Below, in pieces: positions 41,977 through 50,676 of a DNA stretch of 64,000 nucleotides. The DNA comes from an uncultured Collinsella sp. (lineage in GTDB: Bacteria > Actinomycetota > Coriobacteriia > Coriobacteriales > Coriobacteriaceae). Within the stretch, counting starts at the first letter, position 1, and every line of letters starts with the position of its first letter. Under the pieces are notes generated by a model, which was not told where the DNA came from, did not search any database, and saw only the letters and a program-made list of their open reading frames with translations. The stretch covers positions 22,430 to 86,429 of the forward strand of contig UQNC01000004.1 in assembly GCA_900542175.1 (NCBI GenBank). Reading direction: 5' to 3'. The position numbers and the translations under genes are program-made.

Positions 41977-42004
41977 TTGCAGCAGAAACCCGCGCGTGTA
42001 TACT
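41977..42004 (+). promoter_or_regulatory. Promoter of rplS
   Basis: TTGCAG, a 16-base spacer and TATACT, 70 bases before the start codon. Confidence 0.6.
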
Positions 42005-42025
42005 CGAATACGTTTGTTCAACTAC

Positions 42026-42049
42026 GTGCCGGCCAAGGTGGTACGGCAC
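42026..42049 (+). promoter_or_regulatory. Leader hairpin of rplS
   Basis: GTGCCG pairs with CGGCAC across a 12-base loop in the 5' leader. L19 leaders that bind the protein are known in other phyla; whether this one does is inference. Confidence 0.3.
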
Positions 42050-42073
42050 CTCTAGAAGAGTAAGGAATTGCAC

Positions 42074-42415
42074 ATGGATTACATCCGCGCAATCGAGCGT
42101 CAGCAGATCCGCGAGGACATTCCTCAGGTTCGCGTCGCCGACAACGTCAAGGTTCACTACCGCATTAAGGAAGGCGACCGCGAGCGTATTCAGGTCTTCC
42201 AGGGCGACGTTATCCGCATGGCCGGCGCCGGTGCCCGCGAGACCTTCACCGTCCGCAAGATGTCCTTCGGTGTCGGTGTTGAGCGTACCTTCCCGCTTCA
42301 CAGCCCCAAGATCGCCAAGCTCGAGGTCGTTCGTCATGGTCGCGTCCGTCGCGCCAAGCTGTACTACCTCCGCGACAAGGTGGGCAAGGCTGCTCGCATC
42401 CCCGAGAAGCGCTAA
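42074..42415 (+). CDS. rplS: 50S ribosomal protein L19
   Basis: 113 residues. DYIRAIERQQIREDIPQVRVADNVKVHYRIKEGDRERIQVFQGDVI pattern at the N-terminal half, then FTVRKMSFGVGVERTFPLHSPKI, both definitive for L19 at the 30S-50S interface. ATG 42074 follows AAGGAA; the frame is open two codons upstream. It usually follows trmD directly; here it is separated from trmD by lepB and the glyQS-ppsR-ppdK block. Confidence 0.97.
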   Translation: MDYIRAIERQQIREDIPQVRVADNVKVHYRIKEGDRERIQVFQGDVIRMAGAGARETFTVRKMSFGVGVERTFPLHSPKIAKLEVVRHGRVRRAKLYYLRDKVGKAARIPEKR

Positions 42416-42449
42416 GAAGATCGCAGCGTCTGTCCACTCGTTTGGACAC

Positions 42450-42479
42450 AAGGGTCACCTTCGGGTGGCCCTTCTTTTT
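42450..42479 (+). terminator. Terminator after rplS
   Basis: AAGGGTCACC / GGTGGCCCTT with a TTCG-type loop, followed by CTTTTTA. Confidence 0.85.
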
Positions 42480-42508
42480 ATCTGATTTGCATGCAAGGAG
42501 GGCCTGGT

Positions 42509-43297
42509 ATGGCCAACATGACGAGCTCGGTTTCGGCATCGCAGGTTGCCGGTGAGTTGGCGAGCGCTACGTTTGAGGAGATTCCCGCCCTCGTGGAGCA
42601 TTATCGCGAGGACCCACGCCAGCAGGTGATCAAGGCTTGCGAACGCGCCCTCAAACGCCATGCCAAAGAGCTTGCCGAGCGCGAGCGCGTCAATGACATG
42701 TACGAGCTTATGCATGAGCTTGGTGGCGATGGGGTGGTCGTTGGTGTCGACGAGGTGGGTCGCGGATCGGTGGCCGGTCCTTTGACGGTATGCGCCGTCT
42801 GCCTTCCTATGGAGCCGCGCATCTGGGGCATCAACGATTCCAAAAAGCTCACGCCCGCGCGCCGCGAGCTGCTCTCGGTGAAGATAGCCGAGGTGGCGAC
42901 GGCGATCGGTTTTTGCCATATCGCGCCTAAGGATATCGATGAGATGGGCATGGCCCGTGCTATCCGTACTGCCGTTGCGGGCGCCGTGGCCGATACGGGA
43001 CTTGAACCCGACTGCGTCCTCATGGATGGCAACCCCTTGGGCGCCGTTCCTAACGAGCGCGATGTGGTGAAGGGTGATGCCAAAATCGCCTGCATCGCCG
43101 CGGCGTCCATCATGGCCAAGGTCACGCGTGACGAGATGATGGTCGAGTACGACGCCGAGTATCCCGAGTACCATCTGGCCGAGTCGAAGGGCTATGCAAG
43201 CCCCGAGCATATCGAGGCCATTCGCAAACATGGACTTTGTCCACTGCACCGCGTGAGCTTTTGCGGAAACTTTCTGCAGACTGAGCGCCTTTTCTAG
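42509..43297 (+). CDS. rnhB: Ribonuclease HII
   Basis: 262 residues. Cleaves RNA in RNA-DNA hybrids, including single ribonucleotides in DNA. VVGVDEVGRGSVAGPLTVCAV holds the first two acidic residues (DE), and INDSKKLTPARREL and CVLMDGNP follow with the third. An unusual ~80-residue N-terminal helical extension (EEIPALVEHYREDPRQQVIKACERALKRH) precedes the catalytic core, as in several Gram-positive RnhB proteins. ATG 42509 follows AAGGAGG; an ATG at 42491 lies upstream of that site and is excluded. Confidence 0.94.
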   Translation: MANMTSSVSASQVAGELASATFEEIPALVEHYREDPRQQVIKACERALKRHAKELAERERVNDMYELMHELGGDGVVVGVDEVGRGSVAGPLTVCAVCLPMEPRIWGINDSKKLTPARRELLSVKIAEVATAIGFCHIAPKDIDEMGMARAIRTAVAGAVADTGLEPDCVLMDGNPLGAVPNERDVVKGDAKIACIAAASIMAKVTRDEMMVEYDAEYPEYHLAESKGYASPEHIEAIRKHGLCPLHRVSFCGNFLQTERLF

Positions 43298-43346
43298 GTC
43301 AATTGTGGAGACAGGGACCTCAGGGGTTTTATAAACCTGCTGGTAG

Positions 43347-43388
43347 CGGGCCGTATGCAACACCATTGCTGCGTACGGCCCGTTTTTT
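43347..43388 (+). terminator. Terminator after rnhB
   Basis: CGGGCCGTAtGCA / TGCgTACGGCCCG with an 10-base loop, followed by TTTTTT. Confidence 0.85.
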
Positions 43389-43486
43389 GACGGCATTTGG
43401 TCAGCTTTTGGTTTGCTTCCGGTACTTACCCGCATGAAAGGTGCCCTCATCATCGGGGCAATGCAGCGTGCGGGAAAGGAGACCCC

Positions 43487-43972
43487 ATGAGTGCCGCAAG
43501 CAAAAAGAGCAAGACGCAGCAGCTCAAGGAGCGTTGGGAAAACGGCGAGCTCGACTGCGGGGCGATGACGCCTGAGTTTATCAAGGGGCTCAGTCCCCGC
43601 GAGCTGGGCATGCTGGGCGAGCTGATCACCATCGACTACTTTAACGAGCGCGGCTACACCTTGCTGGAGCAGGGTTATCGTTGCTCCGAGGGCGAGGCCG
43701 ATCTGGTGCTGCTCGATGAGCTCGACGATGTCGTGGTGATGGCCGAGGTCAAGACCAGACGCGTCGCACTGGATTGCAGCACGCGGGTCTTTCCCGAGGA
43801 GGCTGTGGACGCCCGAAAGCAACGCCGCTATCGCCGCATCGCAAGTTGCTATCTCATGGAACATTATCCGCTCAAGGCGATTCGCTTCGATGCCGTGGGT
43901 GTCACCATTCGCGGCGGGCATATCGCCGAGATCGAGCATCAGTACAACGCGTTCGATTGGCAGGTGTCGTGA
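43487..43972 (+). CDS. yraN: YraN family protein (UPF0102)
   Basis: 161 residues. A predicted restriction-endonuclease-fold protein: LGMLGELITIDYFNERGYTLLEQGYRCSEGEADLVLLDELDDVVVMAEVKTRR shows the E-(x)n-GEADLV-(x)n-EVK pattern (positions ~42-94) of a PD-(D/E)xK core. An N-terminal ~35-residue lysine-rich extension is extra. The biochemical role in the family is unsettled. ATG 43487 follows AAAGGAG. Its stop overlaps the comM start (TGATG). Confidence 0.9.
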   Translation: MSAASKKSKTQQLKERWENGELDCGAMTPEFIKGLSPRELGMLGELITIDYFNERGYTLLEQGYRCSEGEADLVLLDELDDVVVMAEVKTRRVALDCSTRVFPEEAVDARKQRRYRRIASCYLMEHYPLKAIRFDAVGVTIRGGHIAEIEHQYNAFDWQVS

Positions 43973-45495
43973 TGGCGTTCGAGACGTTTGCCGTTCACGC
44001 GGCCTGCATCCGTGGCGTCGAGGCGATTCACGTCACGGTCGAGGTCTCGCTTGCCGGCGGCGTTCCGGGCATTCAGATGCTCGGCATTCCGAGTATGGAG
44101 GTGATGGAGTCACGCGGTCGTATTCGCTGCGCGATGCGCTCCGCCGGGTTTGAAATCCCGCGCTCGGGCATTACGGTCAATCTGGCGCCTGGCGATATTC
44201 GCAAGACCGGTAGCGGCTTTGATCTGCCCATCGCCATCGCGGTATTGGCGGCCGATGGTCAGATTCCCCGCGACAACCTCGATCGTTGTCTTATCGCAGG
44301 TGAGCTTGGCTTGGACGGTACGGTGCTTCCTGTCAAGGGCGAGGTGGCGTTTCAGCTATTGGCGCGTGATATGGGGCTGTCTTTTATCGCCGGCAGGTCA
44401 GACCAGCATGTGCCACTCGCGGGCGTGGATTGTGGATTCATCGATCATTTGTCTCAGCTTGCCCATGGCATGGGCGATGCCGCGCGGCACTACTTGGATT
44501 CTGAAGTGCTCGAGGCGACCTTTGAGCCCGAACTCGACTATGCCGACGTACTGGGGCAGGAAGTCGCCAAACGCGGCATGGCGCTTTCGGCCGCTGGCGA
44601 GCTCGGCCTGCTCATGATCGGCTCGCCCGGTTCGGGTAAGACCATGCTCGCCCGTCGTATGACCGGCATCCTGCCCGAGCTTTCCGTTGAGGACCAGCAG
44701 GAGGCGCTGTGCATCCATTCGGTCTTGGGCGAGAACATCGATGGCTTATTGGCAGGTCATCGGCCATTTCGAAGTCCCCATCACAGCATATCAACGGCTG
44801 GCCTCATTGGCGGAGGGCGCCCGGTGCATCCGGGTGAGATCAGCCTGGCTCATGGCGGCGTGCTCTTTTTGGACGAGCTTGCCGAGTTTCCCACGAGTGT
44901 GCTGCAGACGCTGCGTCAGCCCATCGAGCGCGGCTATGTGAGGATCGTGCGCGTCGACGGGGCCTTTACCTTCCCGTCGCGCTTTCAGCTGCTGGCTGCG
45001 AGCAATCCCTGTCCCTGCGGCTTTTTGGGCGACCGTGAGGTGCCATGCCGCTGCTCGGCGGCGATGGTCGAGCGCTATCGGTCAAAGCTGCGCGGTCCTT
45101 TGGCCGACCGTATCGACATGATGATCGATGTGACCCGTCCCGACCCCCAAGTGATTATCGAGGGTGCGGAGGGTATGTCGTCTGCCGAGTTACGTGACTA
45201 CGTTGTGCGCGGTCGCGCTTTTCGCGCTTGGCGCGAATCCCGTATGGACGATGCGGATGCCGAGGTCGAGGATGACGAGACGCGGTCCATTGACGGCGTC
45301 GTTTCGACCTTTGAGCTCGATGATGCGGCGGAGAAGTGTGTACTCGGCCTGTCGAAGCGCACACATCTCACGGGTCGCGGTATCGTGCGCCTGGTGCGTA
45401 TCGCTCGTACAATCGCCGACGTCGCCGAGAGCGAGCATGTGACGCAGGACCACGTGCTCGAGGCGGCGATGTACCAGGGAAGGAGGGACCAATGA
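43972..45495 (+). CDS. comM: YifB/ComM family Mg-chelatase-like AAA ATPase
   Basis: 507 residues. ComM helicases drive branch migration during natural transformation in other bacteria. There is an N-terminal Lon-protease-like domain (ASVEVSLAGGVPGIQMLGIPS type pattern, FDLPIAIAVLAADGQI), then Walker A MIGSPGSGKTML, HRPFRSPHHSIS, Walker B GVLFLDELAEF, and ASNPCPCGFLGD with C4 zinc-like cysteines. A C-terminal helical Mg_chelatase_C domain (LSKRTHLTGRGIVRLVRIARTIAD) ends the protein. It is coupled to yraN and dprA by overlapping stops and starts. Confidence 0.93.
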   Translation: MAFETFAVHAACIRGVEAIHVTVEVSLAGGVPGIQMLGIPSMEVMESRGRIRCAMRSAGFEIPRSGITVNLAPGDIRKTGSGFDLPIAIAVLAADGQIPRDNLDRCLIAGELGLDGTVLPVKGEVAFQLLARDMGLSFIAGRSDQHVPLAGVDCGFIDHLSQLAHGMGDAARHYLDSEVLEATFEPELDYADVLGQEVAKRGMALSAAGELGLLMIGSPGSGKTMLARRMTGILPELSVEDQQEALCIHSVLGENIDGLLAGHRPFRSPHHSISTAGLIGGGRPVHPGEISLAHGGVLFLDELAEFPTSVLQTLRQPIERGYVRIVRVDGAFTFPSRFQLLAASNPCPCGFLGDREVPCRCSAAMVERYRSKLRGPLADRIDMMIDVTRPDPQVIIEGAEGMSSAELRDYVVRGRAFRAWRESRMDDADAEVEDDETRSIDGVVSTFELDDAAEKCVLGLSKRTHLTGRGIVRLVRIARTIADVAESEHVTQDHVLEAAMYQGRRDQ

Positions 45496-46427
45496 TGGCC
45501 GAGGGGACCTTTGAGCTGCATCCAGGTGATACGTTGTATCCCGAGACCGTTTTGGAGCTTTCTGATGTACCCCAGACGCTCTATGTGCGCGGCAACCCCG
45601 AGGTGCTTTCGACGCCTGCGCTCTCCATCATCGGCGCGCGCAAGGCCTCGCCGTATGGTCTTGCCGTGGCAGAGCTTGCGTCAAAGGTGGCGGTCGAGGC
45701 GGGCGTGACGGTAGTCTCGGGCGGCGCGGTCGGTTGTGACCAGGCCTCGGGTTGGGCTGCGGTCAACGCTGGCGGTAAACACGTCGTGGTGCTGGGGACG
45801 GGCGCCGACGTGGTCTACCCGCGTTCGAGCGCGGGGCTTATTACGCGCACGCTCGATACGGGTGGCGCGGTCGTGTCGATCTCTCCGTGGGGCATGGGTC
45901 CGCGCAAGTTTGCCTTTCCGCGCCGCAATCGCGTAATCGCGGCCTTGTCGCAAGCCCTCTTTGTATCCGAGGCGGGTATGCCTTCCGGGACGTTTTCTAC
46001 AGCCGAGGCTGCTATGGATTTGGGGCGAGAACTTCTTGCCGTGCCGGGGTCGATCCTATCGCCCGAGTCGCGTGGCACGAATTACCTCATTGCGAACGGT
46101 GCCTGCTGCATCATCGACGAGGAATCTATCGAGATGGCTATTTCACGCATCTACGGCACCCTGCGCTACTCGCGCCCCGATGCTCCCGGCATTGCCGACC
46201 TGGATCAAACACAGCAGACCGTGATGCATGCACTCATCGCCTCTCCGCTCAAGGTCGACGACATCGCGGCACTCGTCTCGCTCGATGCCGTCGGCGTACT
46301 CAAACTCCTGGGTTCGCTTGAGCTCGAGGGTCTTATCGAGCGCATGATGGATGGAAGGTATGCGCCCTCCAAGTTTGCCCTTCACGCTCAGACACCCTTC
46401 GGTCACAATGGAAAACATGTCAATTAG
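45492..46427 (+). CDS. dprA: DNA-processing protein DprA
   Basis: 311 residues. Loads RecA on incoming single-stranded DNA. LYVRGNPEVLSTPALSIIGARKASPYGL, VVSGGAVGCDQASGWAAVNAGGKHVVVLGTGADVVYP and FPRRNRVIAALSQALFVSEA are the Rossmann-like core. The C-terminal ~65 residues form a winged-helix domain (VMHALIASPLKVDDIAALVSLDAVGVLKLLGSLELEG). No N-terminal SAM domain is present. ATG 45492 overlaps the comM stop and follows AAGGAGGG. Confidence 0.92.
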   Translation: MMAEGTFELHPGDTLYPETVLELSDVPQTLYVRGNPEVLSTPALSIIGARKASPYGLAVAELASKVAVEAGVTVVSGGAVGCDQASGWAAVNAGGKHVVVLGTGADVVYPRSSAGLITRTLDTGGAVVSISPWGMGPRKFAFPRRNRVIAALSQALFVSEAGMPSGTFSTAEAAMDLGRELLAVPGSILSPESRGTNYLIANGACCIIDEESIEMAISRIYGTLRYSRPDAPGIADLDQTQQTVMHALIASPLKVDDIAALVSLDAVGVLKLLGSLELEGLIERMMDGRYAPSKFALHAQTPFGHNGKHVN

Positions 46428-46441
46428 AAAGGTGTTTGCAG

Positions 46442-47779
46442 ATGCTGTTTGATCAGGTGACGGTTATCGGTGGCGGTCTGGCGGGTTCGGAGTGCGCGAT
46501 TCAGCTGGCAGATCGCGGGTTCGCCGTAAGGCTGTGCGAGATGCGCCCCCAGGTTAGCTCCCCGGCCCACCATACCGATCACCTGGCAGAGCTCGTCTGT
46601 TCCAATTCGTTTAAGTCGACCCGTCCGGATTCCGCGGCTGGATTGCTGAAGGCCGAGCTTGAGCGCATGGGTTCAGTCCTGCTCGATTGCGCCCATCGCG
46701 CCGCTGTTCCCGCCGGTGGCGCCTTGGCGGTCGACCGCGTCAAGTTTTCCGAGTTTGTCGAGGCCGAGGTTGCCGCCCGTCCCAATATCGAGATCATTCA
46801 CGGCGAGGTCACGCAGATTCCCGAAGGTCACGTGGTCATTGCCGCCGGCCCCTTGTGCTCGCCGGCGCTGAGCGAAGAGGTCATGAAGCTCGTCGGTGGC
46901 GACGCCCTTGCGTTCTTCGATGCCGCGGCGCCGATCGTCGATGCCTCCACGCTCGATATGGACGTGCTGTTCTCGCAGTCGCGCTACGAGGAGCAGGGGA
47001 GCGGCGACTATCTCAACGCTCCGCTCAATAAGGAGGAGTACGAGGCCTTTATCGAGGCGCTTACCACGGCCGACCGCGTGGTGCTCAAGGACTTTGAGGG
47101 CGGCGATCTGTTCCAGGCCTGCCAGCCTGCCGAGGAAGTTGCGCGCACCGGCAAGGACGCCATTCGCTTTGGCGCCATGAAGCCTGTCGGCCTCACCGAT
47201 CCGCGAACCGGTCGTCGTCCCTGGGCGGCGATTCAGCTGCGTGCCGAGAATAAGGAGAAGACCGCCTATAACCTGGTGGGCTTCCAGACCAACTTGACCT
47301 TTGGCGAGCAGAAGCGCGTCTTCCATATGGTGCCGGGCCTGGAGAACGCTGAGTTCTTCCGCTACGGTGTCATGCACCGTAATACCTTTGTCGACGCCCC
47401 GCACGTGCTCGATGGCACCTTTGCCGTGCCCGGCACCGGCGTGCGCCTGGCCGGTCAGATCACCGGCACCGAGGGGTACATGGAAGCCGTGGCGACGGGT
47501 CTGCTCGCGGCGCTCAACACCTATGCCGAGGCTATCGGGGCCGCGGGCGTCGAGCTGCCGCGTGTGGGCGCCCTGGGTGCGCTCGTGGGCTATGCGACCG
47601 ATCCTGCCACCGTGGGCTATCAGCCTATGCATGTCAACTTTGGCCTGGTGCCGCCACTCGAGGATGGCAAGCGCCGCAGCAAGCGCGACCGCTACCAGGC
47701 CTATGCGGACCGTGCGCTCGAGGCCCTTGATGCCTATCTGGCCACTCGCCCCGATTTGTTTGGAGGCGACCGGTCATAG
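46442..47779 (+). CDS. trmFO: Methylenetetrahydrofolate-tRNA-(uracil-54-C5)-methyltransferase
   Basis: 445 residues. Makes ribothymidine-54 in tRNA with methylene-THF and FADH2. The N-terminal FAD motif VIGGGLAGSECA, LCEMRP, HHTDHLAELVCSNSFKS and AGLLKAELERMGS, then RLAGQITGTEGYMEAVATGLLA and FGLVPPLEDGKR, are all family signatures. The start is ATG 46442, seven bases after AAAGGTG. Its stop overlaps the beginning of the recombinase frame. Confidence 0.95.
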   Translation: MLFDQVTVIGGGLAGSECAIQLADRGFAVRLCEMRPQVSSPAHHTDHLAELVCSNSFKSTRPDSAAGLLKAELERMGSVLLDCAHRAAVPAGGALAVDRVKFSEFVEAEVAARPNIEIIHGEVTQIPEGHVVIAAGPLCSPALSEEVMKLVGGDALAFFDAAAPIVDASTLDMDVLFSQSRYEEQGSGDYLNAPLNKEEYEAFIEALTTADRVVLKDFEGGDLFQACQPAEEVARTGKDAIRFGAMKPVGLTDPRTGRRPWAAIQLRAENKEKTAYNLVGFQTNLTFGEQKRVFHMVPGLENAEFFRYGVMHRNTFVDAPHVLDGTFAVPGTGVRLAGQITGTEGYMEAVATGLLAALNTYAEAIGAAGVELPRVGALGALVGYATDPATVGYQPMHVNFGLVPPLEDGKRRSKRDRYQAYADRALEALDAYLATRPDLFGGDRS

Positions 47780-48696
47780 CCTTTGACCTGTACGACACCG
47801 TCGACTCGTTTATCGCCTATATCTCACGTGTCGAGGGACTTTCTCCCAACACGGTGACGGCCTATGGCTCGAGGCTGGAGCGTTTTGCTGCCTGGTGCGA
47901 GCGTGAGGATATAGATGCTTTCGCTGCCGACGTGCGCACCATTCGTCGCTATCTTGCCGAACTTTCGCGTGAGCAGGTGGCTCCCCGAACGCTTGCGGCA
48001 CACCTGTCTGCCATTCGCTCGCTCTATCGGTGGATGGCTGCCGAGGGGGTCGTGGAGGGCGATGTGGTCTCGGCAATTTCCTCGCCCAAGCTCCCGCGCG
48101 ATCTACCCGGTGTGCTGACGACCCAACAGGTGGAGGCGCTGCTCAAGACGCCTGATACCTCAACACCCGCGGGACTGCGCGATGCGGCGATGCTCGAGCT
48201 GCTCTATGCCTCGGGCGCCCGTATCTCTGAGCTCGCAGCACTCAATGTGGAGTCCATTGTGTGGTCCGAACGCACGCTGCGCCTGTGGGGCAAGGGGAGC
48301 AAAGAACGTATCGTCCCTCTGTATCGTCGCGCGCTCGAGGCGACGCGTCTCTATATTGAGGAGGGGCGGCCGGAGTTGCTCGCTCAGGCAAAGCGCCGTG
48401 ACCCCACTACCGGGCCGCATCCGCTGCTTATATCGGCGCGCGGTAATCGCATGAGTGCCGCCATGCTCAGGCGGCGGTTCCATACTCTGGCGACACTCGC
48501 CGGCATTCCGGCCGACATCGCCCCGCATGCGATGCGCCATACCTTTGCGACCGACTTGCTCGAGGGCGGTGCGGACCTGCGCTCGGTTCAAGAGCTGCTG
48601 GGTCATGCGAGCCTGTCCACGACGCAGATCTACACGCACCTCACGCCCGATCGGCTCAAACGTGCCGTGGCTCAAGCCCATCCCCGAGGCGAATAG
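47776..48696 (+). CDS. xerC: Tyrosine recombinase (XerC/XerD type)
   Basis: 306 residues if begun at 47776. The SAM-like core-binding domain starts FDLYDTVDSFIAYISRVEGLSP and the catalytic domain has GARISELAAL (Arg I), KGSKERIVPL (Lys), HAMRHTFATDLLEGGADL (HxxR), LGHASLSTTQIYTHL (His and Tyr nucleophile). The first canonical start in frame is GTG 47854, which would delete about 26 conserved N-terminal residues. A GGAGG lies nine bases before an ATA at 47776 that overlaps the trmFO stop (ATAG), so a non-standard start is likely. Chromosome dimer resolution is the probable role; XerC versus XerD is not decided. Confidence 0.88.
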   Translation: MAFDLYDTVDSFIAYISRVEGLSPNTVTAYGSRLERFAAWCEREDIDAFAADVRTIRRYLAELSREQVAPRTLAAHLSAIRSLYRWMAAEGVVEGDVVSAISSPKLPRDLPGVLTTQQVEALLKTPDTSTPAGLRDAAMLELLYASGARISELAALNVESIVWSERTLRLWGKGSKERIVPLYRRALEATRLYIEEGRPELLAQAKRRDPTTGPHPLLISARGNRMSAAMLRRRFHTLATLAGIPADIAPHAMRHTFATDLLEGGADLRSVQELLGHASLSTTQIYTHLTPDRLKRAVAQAHPRGE

Positions 48697-48745
48697 TGGC
48701 TGGGACGTCCCGCGCCGCACTCAGGTGTGTGGTTTTGATTGCGGG

Positions 48746-48774
48746 TTGGCACGAAGATGCATTCCTGCTATCAT
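48746..48774 (+). promoter_or_regulatory. Promoter of rpsB-tsf
   Basis: TTGGCA, a 17-base spacer and TATCAT. It leaves a long leader of about 135 bases before rpsB. Confidence 0.75.
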
Positions 48775-48781
48775 TCATCGG

Positions 48782-48909
48782 GTTGCTTCACGGCAACATG
48801 TTTTTATCACGCACGCGCGGCTACTTCATACCGTGGTGCCCGGGCTTTGGTAGCACATGTCCGGGTTGGTTTTGGAGGATGACCCCGCGCGGAGGCAAAC
48901 CACAGGAGG
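48782..48909 (+). promoter_or_regulatory. Structured leader of rpsB
   Basis: The leader contains hairpins GTTGC / GCAAC (48783-48796), CCCGGgC / GtCCGGG (48839-48865), and AAACC / GGTTT enclosing the ribosome site (AGGAGG) just before the ATG. S2 autoregulatory leaders are known elsewhere; binding here is inference. Small open frames in it have no support. Confidence 0.35.
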
Positions 48910-48915
48910 TTTAAC

Positions 48916-49644
48916 ATGGCTACCAAGATTAATATCCGCACCCTGCTCGAGGCCGGCTGCCACTTCGGTCACCAGACCCGTCGCTGGAACCCCAAGATGA
49001 AGCCGTTCATCTTCGGTGAGCGCAACGGCATCTACATCCTCGACCTCAAGCAGACCATCCTCGACGCCGACCAGGCCTACACCTTCGTCAAGAACGTCGC
49101 CAAGGGTGGCAACGTGCTGTTCGTCGGCACCAAGAAGCAGGCTCAGGAGGCCGTCAAGAACGCTGCTGAGCGCGCTAATATGCCCTACATCAACCAGCGT
49201 TGGCTCGGCGGTATGCTGACCAACTTCGTCACCATCCGCTCCCGCATCAACCGCATGGAGGAGCTCGAGGCCATGGTCGAGGACGGCCGCATGGCAGTGC
49301 TCCCCAAGAAGGAGCAGGCTGTGCTCGGCAAGGAGCTCACCAAGCTCCAGACCAACCTCGGTGGCGCCCGCGACATGAAGGGTCTGCCCCAGGCTCTCTT
49401 CGTCATCGACACTAAGCGCGAGGAGAACGCCATCAAGGAGGCTCAGCGCCTGAACATCCCCGTCGTCGCTCTGATCGACACCAACTCCGATCCCGACGAG
49501 GTCGAGTACGGCATCCCCTGCAACGATGACGCTATCTCCGCTGTCACCCTTATGTGCGAGCTCATGGCTGACGCCTGCCTCGCTGGCTCCGGTAAGGAGC
49601 AGGTCTCCGAGGCCGAGATGGCCGCTGAGCCCAAGGCCGAGTAA
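48916..49644 (+). CDS. rpsB: 30S ribosomal protein S2
   Basis: 242 residues. NIRTLLEAGCHFGHQTRRWNPKM, FIFGERNGIYILDLKQT, NVLFVGTKKQAQEAV, NQRWLGGMLTNFVTI and LFVIDTKREENAIKEA are definitive. It ends in an acidic tail. It is followed by tsf after 45 bases. Confidence 0.98.
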   Translation: MATKINIRTLLEAGCHFGHQTRRWNPKMKPFIFGERNGIYILDLKQTILDADQAYTFVKNVAKGGNVLFVGTKKQAQEAVKNAAERANMPYINQRWLGGMLTNFVTIRSRINRMEELEAMVEDGRMAVLPKKEQAVLGKELTKLQTNLGGARDMKGLPQALFVIDTKREENAIKEAQRLNIPVVALIDTNSDPDEVEYGIPCNDDAISAVTLMCELMADACLAGSGKEQVSEAEMAAEPKAE

Positions 49645-49689
49645 ATCAGTCTTAGTTAATTCTTTTTCATCTCTTTGAAAGGAACCACA

Positions 49690-50559
49690 ATGGCCCAGAT
49701 TACCGCCGCTATGGTCAAGCAGCTCCGCGAGATGACCGACTCCCCGATGATGGAGTGCAAGAAGGCTCTCGTCGAGGCTGACGGCGACATGGACGCCGCT
49801 GTCGACGTTCTGCGTAAGAACGGCCTTGCCAAGGCTGCCAAGAAGGCTGGCCGTGAGACCAACGAGGGCGCTGTCGCCGCGTTCGTCTCCGAGGATGGCA
49901 AGACCGGCGCTCTGCTCGAGCTCTCCTGCGAGACCGACTTCGTTGGCTCCAACGCCAAGTTCACCGGCTTTGCTTCTAAGGTCGCTGAGGTTGTCGCTAC
50001 CACCGAGCCTGCTGACGTCGACGCTCTGCTCGAGAAGCCGATGGGCGAGGAGACCGTTTCCTCCGAGCTCACCGAGATGATTCACATCATGGGCGAGAAC
50101 ATGAAGATCTCCCGCTTCGCTGCCCGCAAGGCCGAGAACGGCGCGCTCGCTTCTTACATCCACATGGGTGGTAAGATCGGCGTCCTCGTCGAGTTCGACT
50201 TCGAGAAGGCCGAGACCGCTCAGGCTGAGTCCTTCAAGACCTTCGCTCACGACGTTGCCCTTCAGGTTGCCGCCGTCGCCCCGATCTGCGCTACCCGCGA
50301 TCAGGTTCCGGCCGAGACCGTCGAGCACGAGAAGCAGATCTACATGGCTCAGGCTGCCGAGTCCGGCAAGCCCGAGGCTATCCAGGAGAAGATGGCTGTC
50401 GGCCGTCTGGAGAAGTTCTACAAGCAGTCCGTGCTCACCGAGCAGGAGTTCATCAAGGACAGCTCCCTCACCATCAAGAAGTACGCTGAGCAGGTCTCCA
50501 AGGAGCTTGGCGACACCATTACCGTCGTTGCCTTCGATCGTCTGGTCCGTGGCGAGTAA
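49690..50559 (+). CDS. tsf: Translation elongation factor Ts
   Basis: 289 residues. Exchanges GDP on EF-Tu. It begins with a UBA-like domain (VKQLREMTDSPMMECKKALVEADGDMDAAVDVLRKNGLAKA), with the TDxxMMxCKKAL signature. The dimerisation core has LLELSCETDFVGSN and YIHMGGKIGVLVEF. ATG 49690 after GAAAGGAA; the frame is open five codons upstream. Confidence 0.97.
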   Translation: MAQITAAMVKQLREMTDSPMMECKKALVEADGDMDAAVDVLRKNGLAKAAKKAGRETNEGAVAAFVSEDGKTGALLELSCETDFVGSNAKFTGFASKVAEVVATTEPADVDALLEKPMGEETVSSELTEMIHIMGENMKISRFAARKAENGALASYIHMGGKIGVLVEFDFEKAETAQAESFKTFAHDVALQVAAVAPICATRDQVPAETVEHEKQIYMAQAAESGKPEAIQEKMAVGRLEKFYKQSVLTEQEFIKDSSLTIKKYAEQVSKELGDTITVVAFDRLVRGE

Positions 50560-50582
50560 ATAAGCTCTTGTAGCTGGTAATG

Positions 50583-50617
50583 AGCAGGCTGTGGGTTTTA
50601 CTCACAGCCTGCTTTTT
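50583..50617 (+). terminator. Terminator after tsf
   Basis: GCAGGCTGTG / CACAGCCTGC with a 7-10 base loop and a TTTTT tail. Confidence 0.9.
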
Positions 50618-50676
50618 CATGGCTCCCCGTTAAGCCTTTGTTATCATATTGAGAGTCTAATTAAAGGAGGATCGCT

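Noticed and set aside
43306..43340. REP-like repeat after rnhB (GAGACAGGGACC)
   Set aside because: It recalls the GGGGACAGG cores elsewhere but does not form the palindrome; the clear structure here is the rnhB terminator.
48696..48914. Small open frame (72 codons) in the rpsB leader
   Set aside because: It spans the rpsB promoter and leader, has no ribosome site and reads like random sequence.
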